From Brassica napus (Eukaryota; Streptophyta; Magnoliopsida; Brassicales; Brassicaceae): a stretch of 64,000 bases of DNA. Shown here in pieces: positions 34,950-48,782 of the stretch. The stretch is taken from contig NC_063452.1 in assembly GCF_020379485.1 (NCBI RefSeq), positions 53,506,439-53,570,438 on the forward strand, read 5' to 3'. A model generated the notes under the pieces. That model had not been told where the DNA came from. It saw only the letters and a program-made list of their open reading frames with translations, and did no database searches. Made by a program: the position numbers and the translations under genes. Position 1 is the first letter of the stretch; the number at the start of each line of letters is the position of its first letter.

Positions 34950-36013
34950 CTTTTACGATTAGTTCACTAACAATATTCTTTACTTCCTAAAATTGTTCCT
35001 AATATTTATGACATGGTTAATGTATTACTATCGGATTCCTAAAATTTAGCTATACCTTAAACTTAAAAGATTGTAATCTTTTAATTACCACAAGAAAATC
35101 TAATATATATATACATAAGAAATCAGAATATTCCATTACTAATAGAAACAATATTTACAAACAGACTATGACATACATCAATTAATAATAGAATCGATGA
35201 TAGGAAATGAAAATAACTTAGGCACCTTTCTAAACCTTATACATACAGTTTGTATATTATGTACTTTCTATACCTTATAGGTACATACACTTTGTATATT
35301 CTGTAAATAGAAAATGAAAATAACTTTGTGAGTTTTGACCCAAAAAAAAGAGAAAACAACTTTGTGAGTCATTTTATTTCCTGATATTATATAAATCCAT
35401 ATATTATACGAAAAGTCTTCCTTGCGGATATTTTCTCTATTTTACCAAATGAAGATAATTGATCATCAGATTATTCTTTATGGTATTATAGTCTATTCCT
35501 CATTATTTATTAATAATAACTACAATTTACAATTCTATGTAAATAGTCAATTTTAGAAAATTATATTAAATAAAAATGGTTGTTTACATTTGTTAATTCA
35601 TGCATATTTTAATATAATTATATGCCAAAGTAAATTACATAAGATAAATATATATAAACAACTAATCCAATTGACGGTTTGATATAATAAATAAAATTAC
35701 TCTATATAAGCAACAACAAATTTTGTGTATAAATGTTATATTAAATTAATATTTAATACTGGTAAATGTCAAAAACATACACTACCAAAAACTGTAAAAA
35801 AATATTGATATAACATCCTCAAAAACTAGTAATATTTAAGGTTTAAGTGCATCAAACATAATCAAAGAGAGAGAAAAAGAAAGTTATTTTCTTCTTGAGA
35901 GTTGTCTAAATTTATGATATAGGGTTTTCTTAACATGAGTAAAAGCTGGTTACAGCTCAATCTGTATATTATTTCTTGTATAAATTTAGAAAATTACCTA
36001 ATTTATCAATATA
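34950..36013. other. AT-rich intergenic DNA, no gene seen
   Basis: Low-complexity A/T sequence. Two short near-repeats around 35255-35300 share TACATACA.TTTGTATATT. Confidence 0.6.
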
Positions 36014-36630
36014 CTAGATTTTGACCCGCGCTTTGAAAGCGCGGGATCATTTTTTTTTTTTCAATTGACAAATATTTAGTAAATGTCATATTTCATATAT
36101 TTGTGTTTTATTTTATAAAAGACTTAAACTTTTTATATTTCTTTATCGTGTTTCATTTTAAATGACTATTTATGTTTAAAAATTAAACTTTATTTCTTTA
36201 ATGAATTAAGTTGGTATAACTCTGATAAATTAATTTTATTATGTGGTTAATATTTTTAATAAAAATAATTATATACTTTTAATAAGGATTTATACTTTTC
36301 AATGAAAAAATCAATTTTTTTTTTATGAATGCTTAAATTATATTAAGAAAAGAAAAAAAAATAATTAAGAATGGTTGGAAAAAAATTATTTGAACTTGGA
36401 CTCAATGGCCCAAAGGAAAAAAAAATGTGAGAATTGGATCTGATTTCTTAATCGGCCCAAATGGCCCAAAAAAGATCTGATGTGGACAGTGAGCTTGATC
36501 CAAAAAAATGGCCCAATATAGATGTGTTATTAACATTACTTGATTGCCCTTAATGAAACATGCAATGTTAGTAAATAAAAGGGCAGACTAAGGTAAAAAG
36601 GACAATAGGATTCTGCTTTAATAGTATAGA
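36014..36630 (-). mobile_element. Short non-autonomous Helitron with both termini intact (617 bp)
   Basis: On the minus strand it starts A|TCTATACTATTAAAGCAGAA (right end, 36630) and ends with the perfect hairpin CCCGCGCTTTCAAAGCGCGGG followed by TCAAAATCTAG|T (left end, 36014). Host A and T flank it exactly as Helitrons require, so it inserted between A and T without a target duplication. The interior is AT-rich and non-coding. Confidence 0.88.
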
Positions 36631-37212
36631 TAGACATGTTTTTTGTTGGGAATTAATAATTAATTAGATATGTATGATTTCATTTTAGTTCAAAACTATT
36701 AAATTTCGTGTGTTCAATTTTATTTGGTATTGGTTCCAATTTAGTATATATTTAGCTGTATAATATATATGCTTTCATATGACATTGTACACTTTTAAAA
36801 ACCTAATTATATTATATGTTTGATAGACAACACATTATAGTATATTTAAATCAATTCTAATCATTTTTATGTCAATTCGATGTATTTTATATTTTTATTT
36901 TAAAGATTTATTTTATGTAAATTAATTAGATTGGCTAATTAATAGTATTTTAATATTCAGTTAACTAACCTTTATTTTCTAAATTTTATCAATTATTACT
37001 TTAAAATACTAACTACATATCATGTATAAGATTCTTATGTTCATATTGTACGTACATATACTAACTATATATAGATATTCTCTTAAATTTGTTTAGTCAT
37101 TAATATAACAAATTAGATCCTACAAAAAAATTTAGCAATGATAAGAGTGCTTGAACTGAATATCCAATAAATATTAAATATTTATGTATCACTGTAACAA
37201 AATAATCTGATT

Positions 37213-37249
<37 letters not shown>

Positions 37250-37716
37250 CTATTAATGAAAAAATGAATAGGTCAAAAAATCAAATGACAACTTTTTAAT
37301 AGTAGATAAAAATAGAACTATAAATTAATAGATTAGATAGTTAAAAAACAAAATAAATGATGATGTTGTAGATTAATTGATTCATGTTTTTCGTGAAGAA
37401 CAAAATTCTAATACGTGTTACTTTGATTCAAACGTTGAGAAAATGAGTTTCACCGAGGAAGATTCATTAATGTTAGAGCATATAGGGACGATAGGGTATA
37501 TATTAAGGAGCAGGTTCATGTGTTTGTTTGTTTCATAAGAAACAAAAATTATAGAATATGGGTTACTTTGGATTATTCAAACATTAAGAAAATGATCTTT
37601 TAGGTTCATGTGTTCCTGTGTTACACCTAGAGAGAATATAACAGGTTAGAACAAATAATCGAGAATTTGTGCAAAAAAAAAAAGAACAAATACTTGAGAA
37701 TAAGTTTAGTTCAATG
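36631..37716. other. AT-rich intergenic DNA with a TA microsatellite
   Basis: A (TA)n run lies at about 37217-37246. No gene is seen. Confidence 0.6.
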
Positions 37717-37724
37717 ACCAGGTT

Positions 37725-38462
37725 TAGGCCTGGGCATAAAGTCCAGAACCCGAAATCTGAACCGAACCCGAACCGAAAAATCTGATCCGTTATCCGACTC
37801 GAAACGTAAAAATATCCGAACGGGTTTTGTAGGGTGGTACAAAAAATATCCGAACCCGAAGTGTTATTAACCGAACCCGAACGGGTAACCCGAAAAATCT
37901 GAAATTAATAGTCAATATAAATATTTTGAAATATATATAAGTATTCCAATTATTAAATTTAATATTTGCGGTAATATTATATATAATAATAAATATTAAA
38001 ATTCTAATAAATGCTTTAAGTACACAATTAGTTATAAATAAGTATTTTATAATTTGTTCATTAAAATAAAAAGTCTACTCTCTATAAGACAATATATTGT
38101 TTACAAATGATGTTTGTTTTCATTCTTGATTTAACATTTTATTGTTATTTTATCAATTTTATATGTGATAGATTAATTTTTATTTAATTTAGATGTTTTT
38201 CTTTATATTTTACTTCAAAAATTTTGTTTTTTACTTTGGTTATATCCGAACCGAACTGATATAACCCGAATCCGTACGATATATGATTACTTTATGGGTT
38301 TTATGATGCAATACAATTTTGAACCGAACCCGAAGTGTTATTATCCGAACCCGATCCGTACTAATAAAATTTTAGTATGGGACCTAGAAGCATAAACCCG
38401 AAAATCCAAAAACCCGAAAAACCCGATCCGAATGCCAACGGGTATCCGAACGCCCAGGCCTA
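37725..38462. mobile_element. hAT-like non-autonomous element, copy 2
   Basis: TIRs TAGGCCTGGGC and GCCCAGGCCTA are exact inverses. The 8-bp duplication ACCAGGTT lies at 37717-37724 and 38463-38470 (perfect). CCGAACCCGAA-type repeats sit at both ends around an AT-rich core of about 340 bp. Same family as 5461 and 59263. Confidence 0.88.
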
Positions 38463-38662
38463 ACCAGGTTAGATCTGATAAGGAAAGTTCAAATTGGTTA
38501 AGTCGTTTGATGTACCCGATGATTAAGATAGAATAAATTAATTGTTCATAAAATAAGTATAATGGTATATGAAGTGTTTAGTCGCAACATTCTTTAATAA
38601 GCTCAAATTTAAAACATGCCAAGGTAATTTTCAAATAAGTCTCTAATTTAATAGACTAGAGG

Positions 38663-40199
38663 CATAGTCCCCGTGCAAGCGCGGGGCCGGATACGTTGTA
38701 GATGAACACATTTTTGGGTTGGGATGATGAATGACATGGTATGTTAACATGAATTCCATCGTCTCAATTGTTGAATCGTTGAAATTACCATGATTGTCAA
38801 TGAAAGATCGAACTTGGAAATTGATGACGGATTGTTGTATCGTTGGTCTGTGGATATAGACTTGGAGTGTTCGTTGTGGATTTGCTCTTGAAGATATTGT
38901 TCGGTGGGTGAAGTGATGAGAAAGAAATGGATTGTTATTCATTCTTGTAGTGTTTGTTGAAGGTAGGGTGTCATAGATATGTTTTATAGATGGTTGGTGT
39001 GTTTTTTTTTTTTGTTGTTTACTTTTTGACGTTTGTTTATATGGTTCATTTATTCATTGGCGTTAAATATTTGGAGTAAATGGACTGTTATTAATTTATT
39101 TATTTTATTATGCTGCTTTGTTACTGTTTCAGAAGATTATGCTTAATATATTTACAATCACTGTTTGATCTATTATTTCAAGATTGCGTTTAATGATATT
39201 ATATTAGAAATTTGTTTTCTTTAATAGTTTTTTATTACACCAATGAGGTTATCATTTGTAATTGGATGTTGTAAAAGGTGGTAACATTGAAAAATAAATA
39301 AATGAAAAATTATATGGACCTGAAAACATAACGGTTGTAAATTGTTGACATAAAGTTTAGTAATTGTTAAAATAATTTAATTATATAGTTAATTAATTTG
39401 TGGTGAGAGGATAAATAATCAAGTGGGTCAACTAAATGGTTTTTTTATATAATACAGTATTAATTTATGAAATTTACTTAATTAAATAGTTATATAACTA
39501 TTTTTTTGTAGGTTAGTTCTGTTTGGGAAAATATAATGTTGTTTCCTTAAATGTTTGTATGCTCAACATATCAAAGCATATTTGGTCGTCCAAAAAACGG
39601 ATTGGGTTTAAAAATGTTGGGCTCGAATTGTGGTGGGCCTTGAATTTACATTTGTTCTGATACTTAAAAAAATCCCTTAGGTCGTCTTTTTTCCTCCGTC
39701 GTCGGGGGAGCTTCACCGTTGCCTGCGATTCCTGTCCTGATTGGCGTTTAAGGCGGTGAGTTTGGGTTACGGCAATTGTTCTAAAGCGTAATTGAAGAAG
39801 AATTTGTTCACATTAGCTTAGGCAGAGTCGGCATCAACCTTTGATGTTTCGTCATCGTCTGAACCTGCAACAGAGAAGGTTTGAATTTTTGGTTTTTTTT
39901 TCCACTAATTTTAATAGAGAAACAACAAAAGTATAACGGGACCCTAAAACGCTGTACTTTATTAAGTTTTGGCTGCACAATTCGTGCTGTCTGTGCCGTT
40001 CTCAAATTTGTTTTTTCATGTTAGTTTCTCAGTGATTCTTAAACTCTTTAATTTTCTTTCTGAATGTTTTTATCTTGATAGATATGGAGGATGTAGACAT
40101 ATTGAGATGAACCTTTAGTTTGTCATCTTTGATGAACCAAAGTGAAAACGTACGTTTAAACTGAATATCTGATTGTCTGACTTAAGATTTGAGGTTGTG
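38663..40199 (-). other. 3' non-coding part of the Helitron
   Basis: Between the helicase stop and the 3' hairpin, only short frames without domains (for example 38643-38942, 39513-39716, 39808-40005, minus strand). Confidence 0.55.
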
Positions 40200-43100
40200 T
40201 TAGTTAATCTGATTTGCTTCGAACGTAAGTGTTTTATATAATATTGGAAAGCATAAGGAGACGCCTAACGCATAGGTGGAGATAGAAGATAACATACCGG
40301 TAGATTGAGGCAGTCCGTTGTAGGCTTCTCTGTAGACTATGTTAGATATCGTTCTACTCTCATCGCCATCTCTGCTCAAGTCTAAAATTTTGAGTCCTTT
40401 GGGTGTTGTAACTCTTGACAGTGCCACGTATAGCTGACCATGGCTGAAGACTGGTTTAGGCAAGTATAGAGAGACGTGTGACAAAGTCTGTCCTTGACTT
40501 TTATTTATTGTCATCGCATAACAGACCCTTATCGGAAACTGGCGTCGCTTCAAGGTGAATGGATGGTTGGATTCTGGTGGTGACAATATGATCCGTGGTA
40601 GCAGAATAGGATCTCTCTTGGTGGTTGATGTGAGCATTTCTGTCTTAATAACCTTTTCCCCCAAGTGTGTCACTATTAGTCTTGTGCCGTTACATAAGCC
40701 TTCTTTTTGGTTCAGATTATGCAGGAGCATGACTGGGACACCCACTTTCAGACGTAGTTTATGCGCCGGTAGACCTGGAAACTCCAATGAGTTTAGATAT
40801 TCCACCAGGTATGTCATATCTAAGTCTCCTGAATGTTGCTCTTCCTCCGCAAAGCTGTCTGCACTCAAGTACTCCTTCTCTTCTCCAGGAACTTTTGATA
40901 CCAAATAAGTGTTGATTTCATCAACTGTGACATTCCTTGGTGTTAATATGGCAGTCTCTCTGATTTTGTACAGATCCTTGTGGTCGTTTGCAAAATCTGG
41001 AAAGGCAGAAGAACATAGAGTCTCCAAAGGAGTGGAGGTTATAGGCAGAAGGATAGTTTTGTCTATGAGAATTTGATCTTCTGGTTGGGCACAGTCGTCG
41101 AGGATCTGAGGTTCCTTTGCTGCTCTGCCATCACCGACCTCAAGAATCCAGTCCGCAAAAGCTTTTTCTTCTGGTTTTACACGCATGTTTTGCGTTAGGA
41201 GAAAAATTTCGCAGTTGTTCCAGAGGTGCGATCGATTGAGAGCGGCGTTGACTGTATCTTGTCTTGTACCTTGGGGAATAACTGGCAAAATCTGGCGGAA
41301 ATCACCTCCCAGAAGTACTGTTTTGCCACCAAAAGGTTTTGTCAACGCTGTTTTATCTGTGACTGCTAAAATGTCCCTTAGAGTACGATCAACAGCTTCA
41401 AACGTGTGGCGATGTGCCATTGGAGCTTCGTCCCAGATGATGAGGTCTGATTCGTTGAGGAAGTTGGCGAGGATTGTTCCAGCTTTCACTTCACAATAAG
41501 TATCTTCAAAAAGCTTAAGTGGAATATTAAACCTGGAGTGTGCTGTGCGACCACCAGGCAGTAGAAGAGCGGCAATTGCTGAGGAAGCGACTGGTATGAC
41601 TTTCTTGCTGCTTGATCGCAAAGCTGCTATGATGGCTCGGTATAGGAATGTCTTTCCTGTACCTCCTGCTCCATAGAGGAAGAATAACCTGCCTTCCTTC
41701 TGAAAAACAGACTTGATGACTGCATCATATACTGCCCGTTGTTGATGGTTGAGTTTGTCAAAAAGCTTCTCGTGGATAATGGCCTCCTCAGCTATGTCAA
41801 ACTGGTCGTGCCTCGCCATAGCTTTATGTTTGATTTGGTCCATAACAGCTTTGTTTGGAAGTGGCATCCCCGTAAATTCAGTTAACGACTTCTCGAAGTT
41901 TTGTAGCAAGCATTCTATTTCAATAAGTGTGTACTGTTGTAGTTCATTGGGGGATAGCTGGAGGTCTGGGAAACGAAGTAGACGTCGCTGCTGCATGAGA
42001 ACATCTTCTGCCATGTCCTGCCAAGAATGGTCCCATAGTTTTTTTGGTTCTGAGACCTGACAGAAGACGAGGATTAGTACGAACATGTAGCGAAGAGATC
42101 TTGGCGATGAGAATTGAGATGCTTCTGACATCGAGTCATGCCAGTCCTTGTCTGTGCCGAGCAAGCCTCTTGCATAGCAGGCTTCTTGAAAGGTATTGTA
42201 TTTGATGTCACCCACTGAATATAAATCGTCATAGCATGTAGGGCCTCGTACTACGCTGACCAAAATGCGCAAGTAATATTTATCACCAGCTGCTGGGTTA
42301 ATGTTTACAATCCGTCCAATGGTCCCTTTCTGCTTTCTTTTTGTGTAGATCTTGTTTGAACTATCCTAGACAAACATAAGTAGTATCTCAATGTACTTTA
42401 ATTTCCTGACTTCTTCGTAGAGTCTGTTCATTTCAAACCACTCTGTTAACATAGTTCTGCCATGTAGGTACCGGTTCTCGACATTCCCAAGGTCCTCATC
42501 TTCTTCAAATATAGCCGTCTGTTCTCCAGGGAGGTGTACTGGCATTTTCTGTACCGCTGGGGTGTGGTGGTGAATAGAAAACTCAAATATTCTCCACATC
42601 GATTCACATGCTGAAAGGTACCTCCCGTCTAAATAATTATCTATCTCATTGGTCGGCTTTTCTTTTTTGTTTGTCTCCGACTGAGTAGACTGGTCTTGGT
42701 TTTTTTGGAACCTGAAGCATGATCTATCAACACCCTTTGTAATGTACTTGAACAGGTATTTGATTGCGCTTGATTTGTTGCACCATTCAACATTGACATG
42801 TGCCTTGTATTTTTTCAGGATCTGGAGATTGTGGGGAACAACAAATTGATTGTCAAGCTTGATGTTTCCCTTGTAAACAAACTGTTCTGTCTACCGTCGC
42901 CTGTATAAGATGTAGCCGGACTCATTAACTTGAGTGTGTGAAACGTAGCTGCGGGGAAATTTTTTACTGCAAACACCATCCTCCATGCACGGCGATGCTT
43001 TTCTGTCTTCCCCACAGGGGTCGTGCATCATGTGTTGCTCCACCAGACCATAAGCCTCTGGATCTTTTTCTTTGTCTGGGAGTTCTGCTGAGATGATTTT

Positions 43101-45617
43101 GTCAATATCTGATGCTGTTGGATTTCTGAAGTCACCGTCAAGCCATAGAAGTATGTGAGCATGTGGCAACCCTCTCTTCTGAAACTCAATTGTGTAGACA
43201 ACTGAGTTTTAAAAAATAACAGGTCAGATATGTTTGTTCAGATATGGTTAGTTTGTATAGTGAAATTATAAGGTGAGTGAATTGATTTGGTGTAATAATA
43301 AAACAAATGTTTTTGCAGAATGATACCTGCTTTGGGACGGGGAAAGAAAATGCCTTTGTTGAAATCTGAAATCAACTCATCAAGCTTCATCTTGAACACC
43401 CTAGCTTCTAAGTCTGGGCGATCATTAGGGTCATCAGAGCCATACATTTTAAGGTGGTCAGATGTCTCATCCCATTTAGGATTGGTTGTAATGGTGATGA
43501 ATAAGTCGGGATTCCCATACCACCGACATATTGCCATCGCATCATGATACTTTTCAGCCATATAACGTGGGCTTGTAAAACTTGCGGGTAATATGACTCG
43601 CTTTCCTATTGATTTTGCGTCCGTATCCCCTTTCATGACAGCATCTTGTACATTGTTATATAGGTCTGCTCTGATCTTCTTCTGGTTCAATCTGAACCAC
43701 CGCAACCTCTCTTGCTCTATGGATGTGTAAGCGTCAACGATATACTGGTGGAGTAATCTTTTGGATCTCACAATAACCATGCCTTCCGCCAAGCGAGTTT
43801 GCAGCTGGTATGCAAAATATTCTCTCTTTGTGATGTATTCCCTTCTCCTTGTGTTTCCATCAGTATTCGTGACAGGTATGTTCTCGTTGAATCCTATCTG
43901 TCCGTACCTTGGTTTAAAAAAGCGCTCGCTTTTGGCGCCATGGCGCTAGGCGAGGTCTGGCGATGTCTTCATCGCCTCAGCACCTCAAGGCGTGGCGACT
44001 TACACAAAGCGAGCGCTTTCTACGCTTTCTTACTAAACCTAAGGCTCCTAAAGCAACGCCTTAATTGATTTTAAGTCAAACCGAATTGGTTTGCCAAATT
44101 TAAACTGCTAAACCGAGTTAGATTTGTAACACATCTTTAGCGTCACATAAAAGCTCTTTTCAAACCCTAAGTTAGTCTTATATACCGTAACCTAAGTTTA
44201 AAGTTAGGGTTCCATGTGCTATTGTTCTTCTCTCTATTTCACGACTTTGATGTTTGATGTTTCTCCTGATCTTTTTGTTCACTAATAAGTACTCTGTTTT
44301 GCACTTTGGTTCTAAACTTGTATTCTATATATACCTATATTTTTGCACTATAGTTTTTGCCTTCACACACAAAGCGCTCGCTTTGTGTCGCCATGGCGCA
44401 AGTCGAGAAGCGAGACACTCATCGCCTCACCTCGCCATGCGCCATTTTGAACCAAGGTCCGTACGGGAACAGAATTGGATATTGCAAAGTCATGAAGAGT
44501 GGGTGCATATCACTTATATGCTGCAGTCCTGATGATTTGTGTTGGACAACTACATCTCTCTCGCCCATATCCTGTGTAAAGTCACCAACGATAAGGCCTG
44601 CTATCTCATCCGCTTGAGGCATATCATACTGACGATTACGTTTTGACTGGCCTATTAGTCTTATACTGAAATCTTGGCAACTGTCAGTTTCATGTATGTC
44701 TCTTGCTTTTCTGAATATCTTAGTATGGCAGTTATGAGCGTCCATTGTTTCTATCAGCAGTTTCACAATATTAGGATCCAGTTGACCTGTTTTGCCTGTG
44801 CGCTTGACAATTGAAAGTCTATTCTGAACCTCATTAGCCGTATCAACAATGTAGAGCTGACTGAACTGTGGACGTCGTCCTGGTTGAGGAACCAAAGAGC
44901 CGATCCTGTGGGCATTTTGACCATGGATTCTTAGAGTAAAAGGCCCCGTCTTGTGCATTACAGAGTGATCAATCTGGGCTCCCATAGAGGTGAATGCGAG
45001 GATGGAGTTATAAGTTCGAATATCATGTTGGAAATGGGTGGAGGTGAAGAGCAGTGATTTCAACGCAGGAGGAGCTTCTGTCTCTGGTTTGAGTTTCACT
45101 CTACCTTGTTGACAGCATATTGAGAATAGTGGTGTCCTGTTTGGACCTCTTGTCCCTTTCTTTTCTTTTTCCCAAACCAGAGCATGACAGAAGGGGCATT
45201 CGAGGATTCCATTAGATGCGGGTTCCTGAGACTGTGACCTCTTTCCCTTTGAGCGGAGACTGGGTCCTACGTTAACAGACGTTGGTTGAAATCAGTAAAA
45301 GAAATTTCGATTATACATAGAAGGTTTCTATGGTGGAATATCTCCTTACTTACTTGGTTGTTTTGGGATTGTTTTTTTTGATAGGATTATTGCTCGCCGC
45401 ATTTCCCTTGCTCTTTTCTGGGCAGCTGCAGGTGTTGTAGATGTTAGCCGTAGTTTTTTTAAGTGTGAGTTTATGGGTGGAGCTGACCTTTACGGTTTGG
45501 AAGCTCGCTGGAGGAACCAGTGATTATCGAAGCTGTGGCTGATCCGAGCGGTGTGTTTTCTTTGTGACGTTTGTTCCACTCAGGTGATGTTCCCTGGGAT
45601 GATTTCCTTTTTCGCAT
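40200..45617 (-). pseudogene. Helitron Rep-helicase (RepHel) gene, disrupted
   Basis: On the minus strand, starting near ATG 45617 (MRKRKSSQGTSPEW). Zinc-finger-like CPFC...CC lies at about 45195-45105. The Helitron_like_N Rep domain has HUH motif GLPHAHILLW (about 43140-43170) and the two-tyrosine motif YLFKYITKG (about 42730-42760). The PIF1-type helicase is one open frame, 42272-40200, with GAGGTGKT (Walker A), [26 protein letters not shown] and YVALSRV. The protein would nick, unwind and copy the element by rolling circle. Lesions are TAG at 42891-42893 inside Rep, TAG at 42366-42368 at a normally Trp position, and a 549-bp MITE at 43908-44456. An intron at about 43206-43328 looks normal. 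The helicase half appears intact, the Rep half dead. Confidence 0.9.
43900..44464. mobile_element. hAT-type MITE (43908-44456) inside the Rep gene
   Basis: A perfect 8-bp duplication GTCCGTAC lies at 43900-43907 and 44457-44464. Inverted ends are CTTGGTTTAAAA and TTTTGAACCAAG. Removing 43908-44464 rejoins the Rep frame at the usual FPYG block. Both subterminal zones carry complementary GCGCTCGC and CGCCATGGCG blocks, so most of the element could fold back. It has no transposase. It is unrelated to the TAGGCCTGGGC family. Confidence 0.9.
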
Positions 45618-46926
45618 CTTAAACTACTTTGAATTCGTTGTGAAAATATAGAAGCTACTTTGTATTCCAGAAGTTTAGTAGGAGCTTTAATTTAGTTTTC
45701 TTTTGAAGTGTTTGATTACGTAACGTTTGGTTGTCGGTGAGAGCACGTCTTTTGTTTTAACTTTGGTGTTTTTACGTTATCAGATGATTAATATCATGAT
45801 GTATGGTGTAGAAAATATTATGAGATGATAAAATGACGTTTGAGATTCAGTTATTGTAGCAATTATCTTGTGGAATTAAAATTTTTACTTACAGCAATCT
45901 TCAGAACCTATGTATGTTGATCTTCAAGATTTATAGCTTAATATTGGGTGTACTTGTGGGCCTTCAATTAATTAAAACAAATCTATTCGACTGTGGTCAA
46001 CTTAATAAATAAACTTCAAGATAGAGAGGGATTGTTTACGCAGCCAATTGTGTTATCAGGTTCACGTGATTTTGGGGGAAGTTTAATTTTGTATTCTGTT
46101 GACTTAAACGACAACGTTTTGCTTCAGTTATAGTTTGATTATCTAATTGTTTAACGTGTAGAACACGTTTCCGGAGATTACATAATTTTATGAGTTTCAA
46201 TGTTGTTGTTTCATCAGTTTAGGTCTTCAGCACCGTAAGGGTATTATTATTTGCTCTTTAATTTAATAGCTTGAAATCATATTAAAGACCTAGCTTGAAT
46301 TTTTAAAGGTGGTACTGGAACCAACGCAGAGGTGGTAGGTCGAAACTGTTTTAAAACAGATGCTATCACCATTTTTGTTATTTTAGCAACTCTATTTGCA
46401 TTTTTTATTTATTGCAATAAGGAAACACAAAACAAAGCGGATTCTTAATACAGAAAGAACCAATGATACGAATCTTGGTTTTTCAATGGTATTCAATTGT
46501 TTTATTTTAATAACTTAAACGAATCCGTTATTTGATTAAGTAATTAGTGAAGCTTCTCAATATATGAACAATCCTAATAATTAGTTGAAGTTTGTTATGT
46601 GTCACCTAGAAGAACTTGAGTGGTTAAAGTTGAAATTGGTGATGGGGTTGTAAATTTTTTTGGTTAATTTTTTAAACTTAGAAGAAGTTAGAAGAAATTT
46701 TAAGAATTTTTTTGAACAGCGATTGTATATAATACGTCACCCCCTTAAAGCAATTAAAATGATGAAAATGTTATCCTCTAATGAGGTACATTAATGAAAT
46801 GAGTTCTTAAAAGAACGTTGCAAGTAAGAGGTTGCAAAGAGTTAAACTTGAAATGCATAGTAATATTAAAACTGAGAAAGACTTGGAGGCATAGTTGGGC
46901 TGACGCTTTTGGTTGCTTTCAAGCAT
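45618..46926 (-). other. Spacer between Helitron genes
   Basis: No gene is recognised. It presumably holds the RepHel promoter on the minus strand. Confidence 0.5.
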
Positions 46927-48782
46927 TCACTCACGGGAGCAGCTGCGTTCACCTTCTTGCACCTCAGCTGTTAACGTGTTGTTGGCTGGAGGGGGAGTGG
47001 ATGGTTCATCACATCTAAGATCAACACAGGGGCTTTCCTTGATGTTGAAATCCTGGAGAGAAGTATAGATGTGACTTTAAATAATCGAGTGAGATGAAGA
47101 CAGTTCGGTAAGTATATATATAGTCTCATACCTTGGTGTCAATATTGTGACTGATAGCAGAAACAGTAAAGGGACTGTAGTTCTGGGTGGAGTTGCATGG
47201 CTTGACACGTATATGAAAAACAAAAGTTTGCCCTTCAAGTCCTGATACGCATTGCGGGAGTTTGTCGTCAAGACCAACATTGACCTGTAGTACAAAACAG
47301 ATTTCAGCGACTGTAATAGCTCTCACAAATGTTTGGGTGAGGAAAATAAAACCTCGCTCAGAAAGAGAGTAGCTGCATGTTGATTAGTCATCTCGAGCAT
47401 CTCCTTATCGAACACCACAAAAGTTGCATAATTATTCCCATCATCAACCAACAATTCAACACGATACCTGTGATTAACGTTAATATGACTGATCTTAATG
47501 CCGGAGATCTTGACTTTTATTTTTAAAAACTGAGGATTTAAAATTATTACCTAACAACGCCGGTGTCATTGGTGTTACCACATTGGTCACAGCGGAGGGA
47601 GGCAGCTGATTTCACCATTTCTTTGCTGCACTGAGTGCAACAGACGTAGTACCAGCCATGTTGGCCTAAGACGTCAACTATCCGGGCTTTGCAGACAAAA
47701 TAAGGTTCCTGTGTCTCCAGCAAGAAGAAAGATATTTAAGCCTATATTATAATTTGAAGGGGGTAGAGATTTTATGACTATGTTGTAAGCATGTATATAT
47801 GATTAACCTGGTCGGTAGGATTGGAGAGGAAGTAGCTGAGATCTCCAATTGAGCTAAGGGGCCAGGTAGCGTTCTCCGTGTTGTCGTCCAAGCTGGAATA
47901 GAAATGGTGTGATTGTTTAATTAGGCACACATCAAACATAGTTTAAATCATAAAAAAGGGAAATTGTACCTCATAGTAAAGTCTGTGATGGCTTGGAGAG
48001 TGGGGCTGAAAAAACACCTGGTTGCTGGGGATATGAGCATAAGTAATAGTATACAAATTAAGAGATATGAGTGTACAGTGTACATACGGGGCAATGCGAA
48101 GACGTATGAGAAGTGGGGAAATGACTTCAGCGTTGTGAAGGTCATAACCTTTGACCGTTTGGATTTGACCAACAACATCTGAAATTAGATGAAAAGCTTA
48201 AGTTGTTTAGTTTTTAGTTTATAATATATTCAGAAGGAATGTTAGAAGAGTTAAGTATGAAATTTGTTGGAAACATACCAGGCAAGGATCTGGAGTTGTT
48301 CATAGTTGCGAACCATGAATTTTTGTAGGCTGATATGAGGACAATTGTTGATGATTGGATCAATCGTTGTTTCTTGGAGGAATCGGATTAGGAAGGTATG
48401 CTCTGTACTCTTGTACATATGTGGGCATATTCCAACTTCAAAGTGGGCAACTCTGTAGATGTCACCTTCTTGTAAGGATCGACGGTAGTGATTGGCCTGT
48501 TCAGCAGGAATGATGCCGTTGATCATAGAATCCTAAAGAATTTTATGATGAGTTAAACTCAAGTACTTCTAAAGTTTAACAAAACCGATATCGATGTACA
48601 AAGCTTGTTGGGGAAGATTAGTATACCTTCTCATCAAGGAAAAGCAAAGTGATTCCCTTGAAGGAGTCCCAAAAACGGAGCAGGCGGGCATGGATAGATT
48701 GAGAAGATCTACCCAGACGATGCGCAGCGAAGTGGGAGTGAGGAAGAGGTTGTTGAGAATCGATAGTAGCAGACGAAGCCAT
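46927..48782 (-). pseudogene. RPA70-like (replication protein A 1) gene of the Helitron, copy 1, internally deleted
   Basis: Exons by eye on the minus strand: 48782-48627 (MASSATIDSQQ, RLGRSSQSIHARLLRFWDSF), 48532-48279 (DUF223/OB domain, ANHYRRSLQEGDIYRVAHFE), 48178-48088, 48024-47970, 47892-47808, 47708 to about 47560 (zinc ribbon CTQC...CDQC), about 47470-47350, about 47290-47130, and about 47055 to stop 46929-46927. It resembles the paralogue at 52765 but lacks the whole exon with the OB-fold core (MSLWDEAASAF there). About 20 nt are missing at the end of exon 2, which puts a TGA at the predicted splice junction. Intact versions bind single-stranded DNA and probably assist Helitron replication. 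Confidence 0.75.

Noticed and set aside
40555..42060. Plus-strand frames of about 100 codons
   Set aside because: Antisense shadows of the helicase frame.
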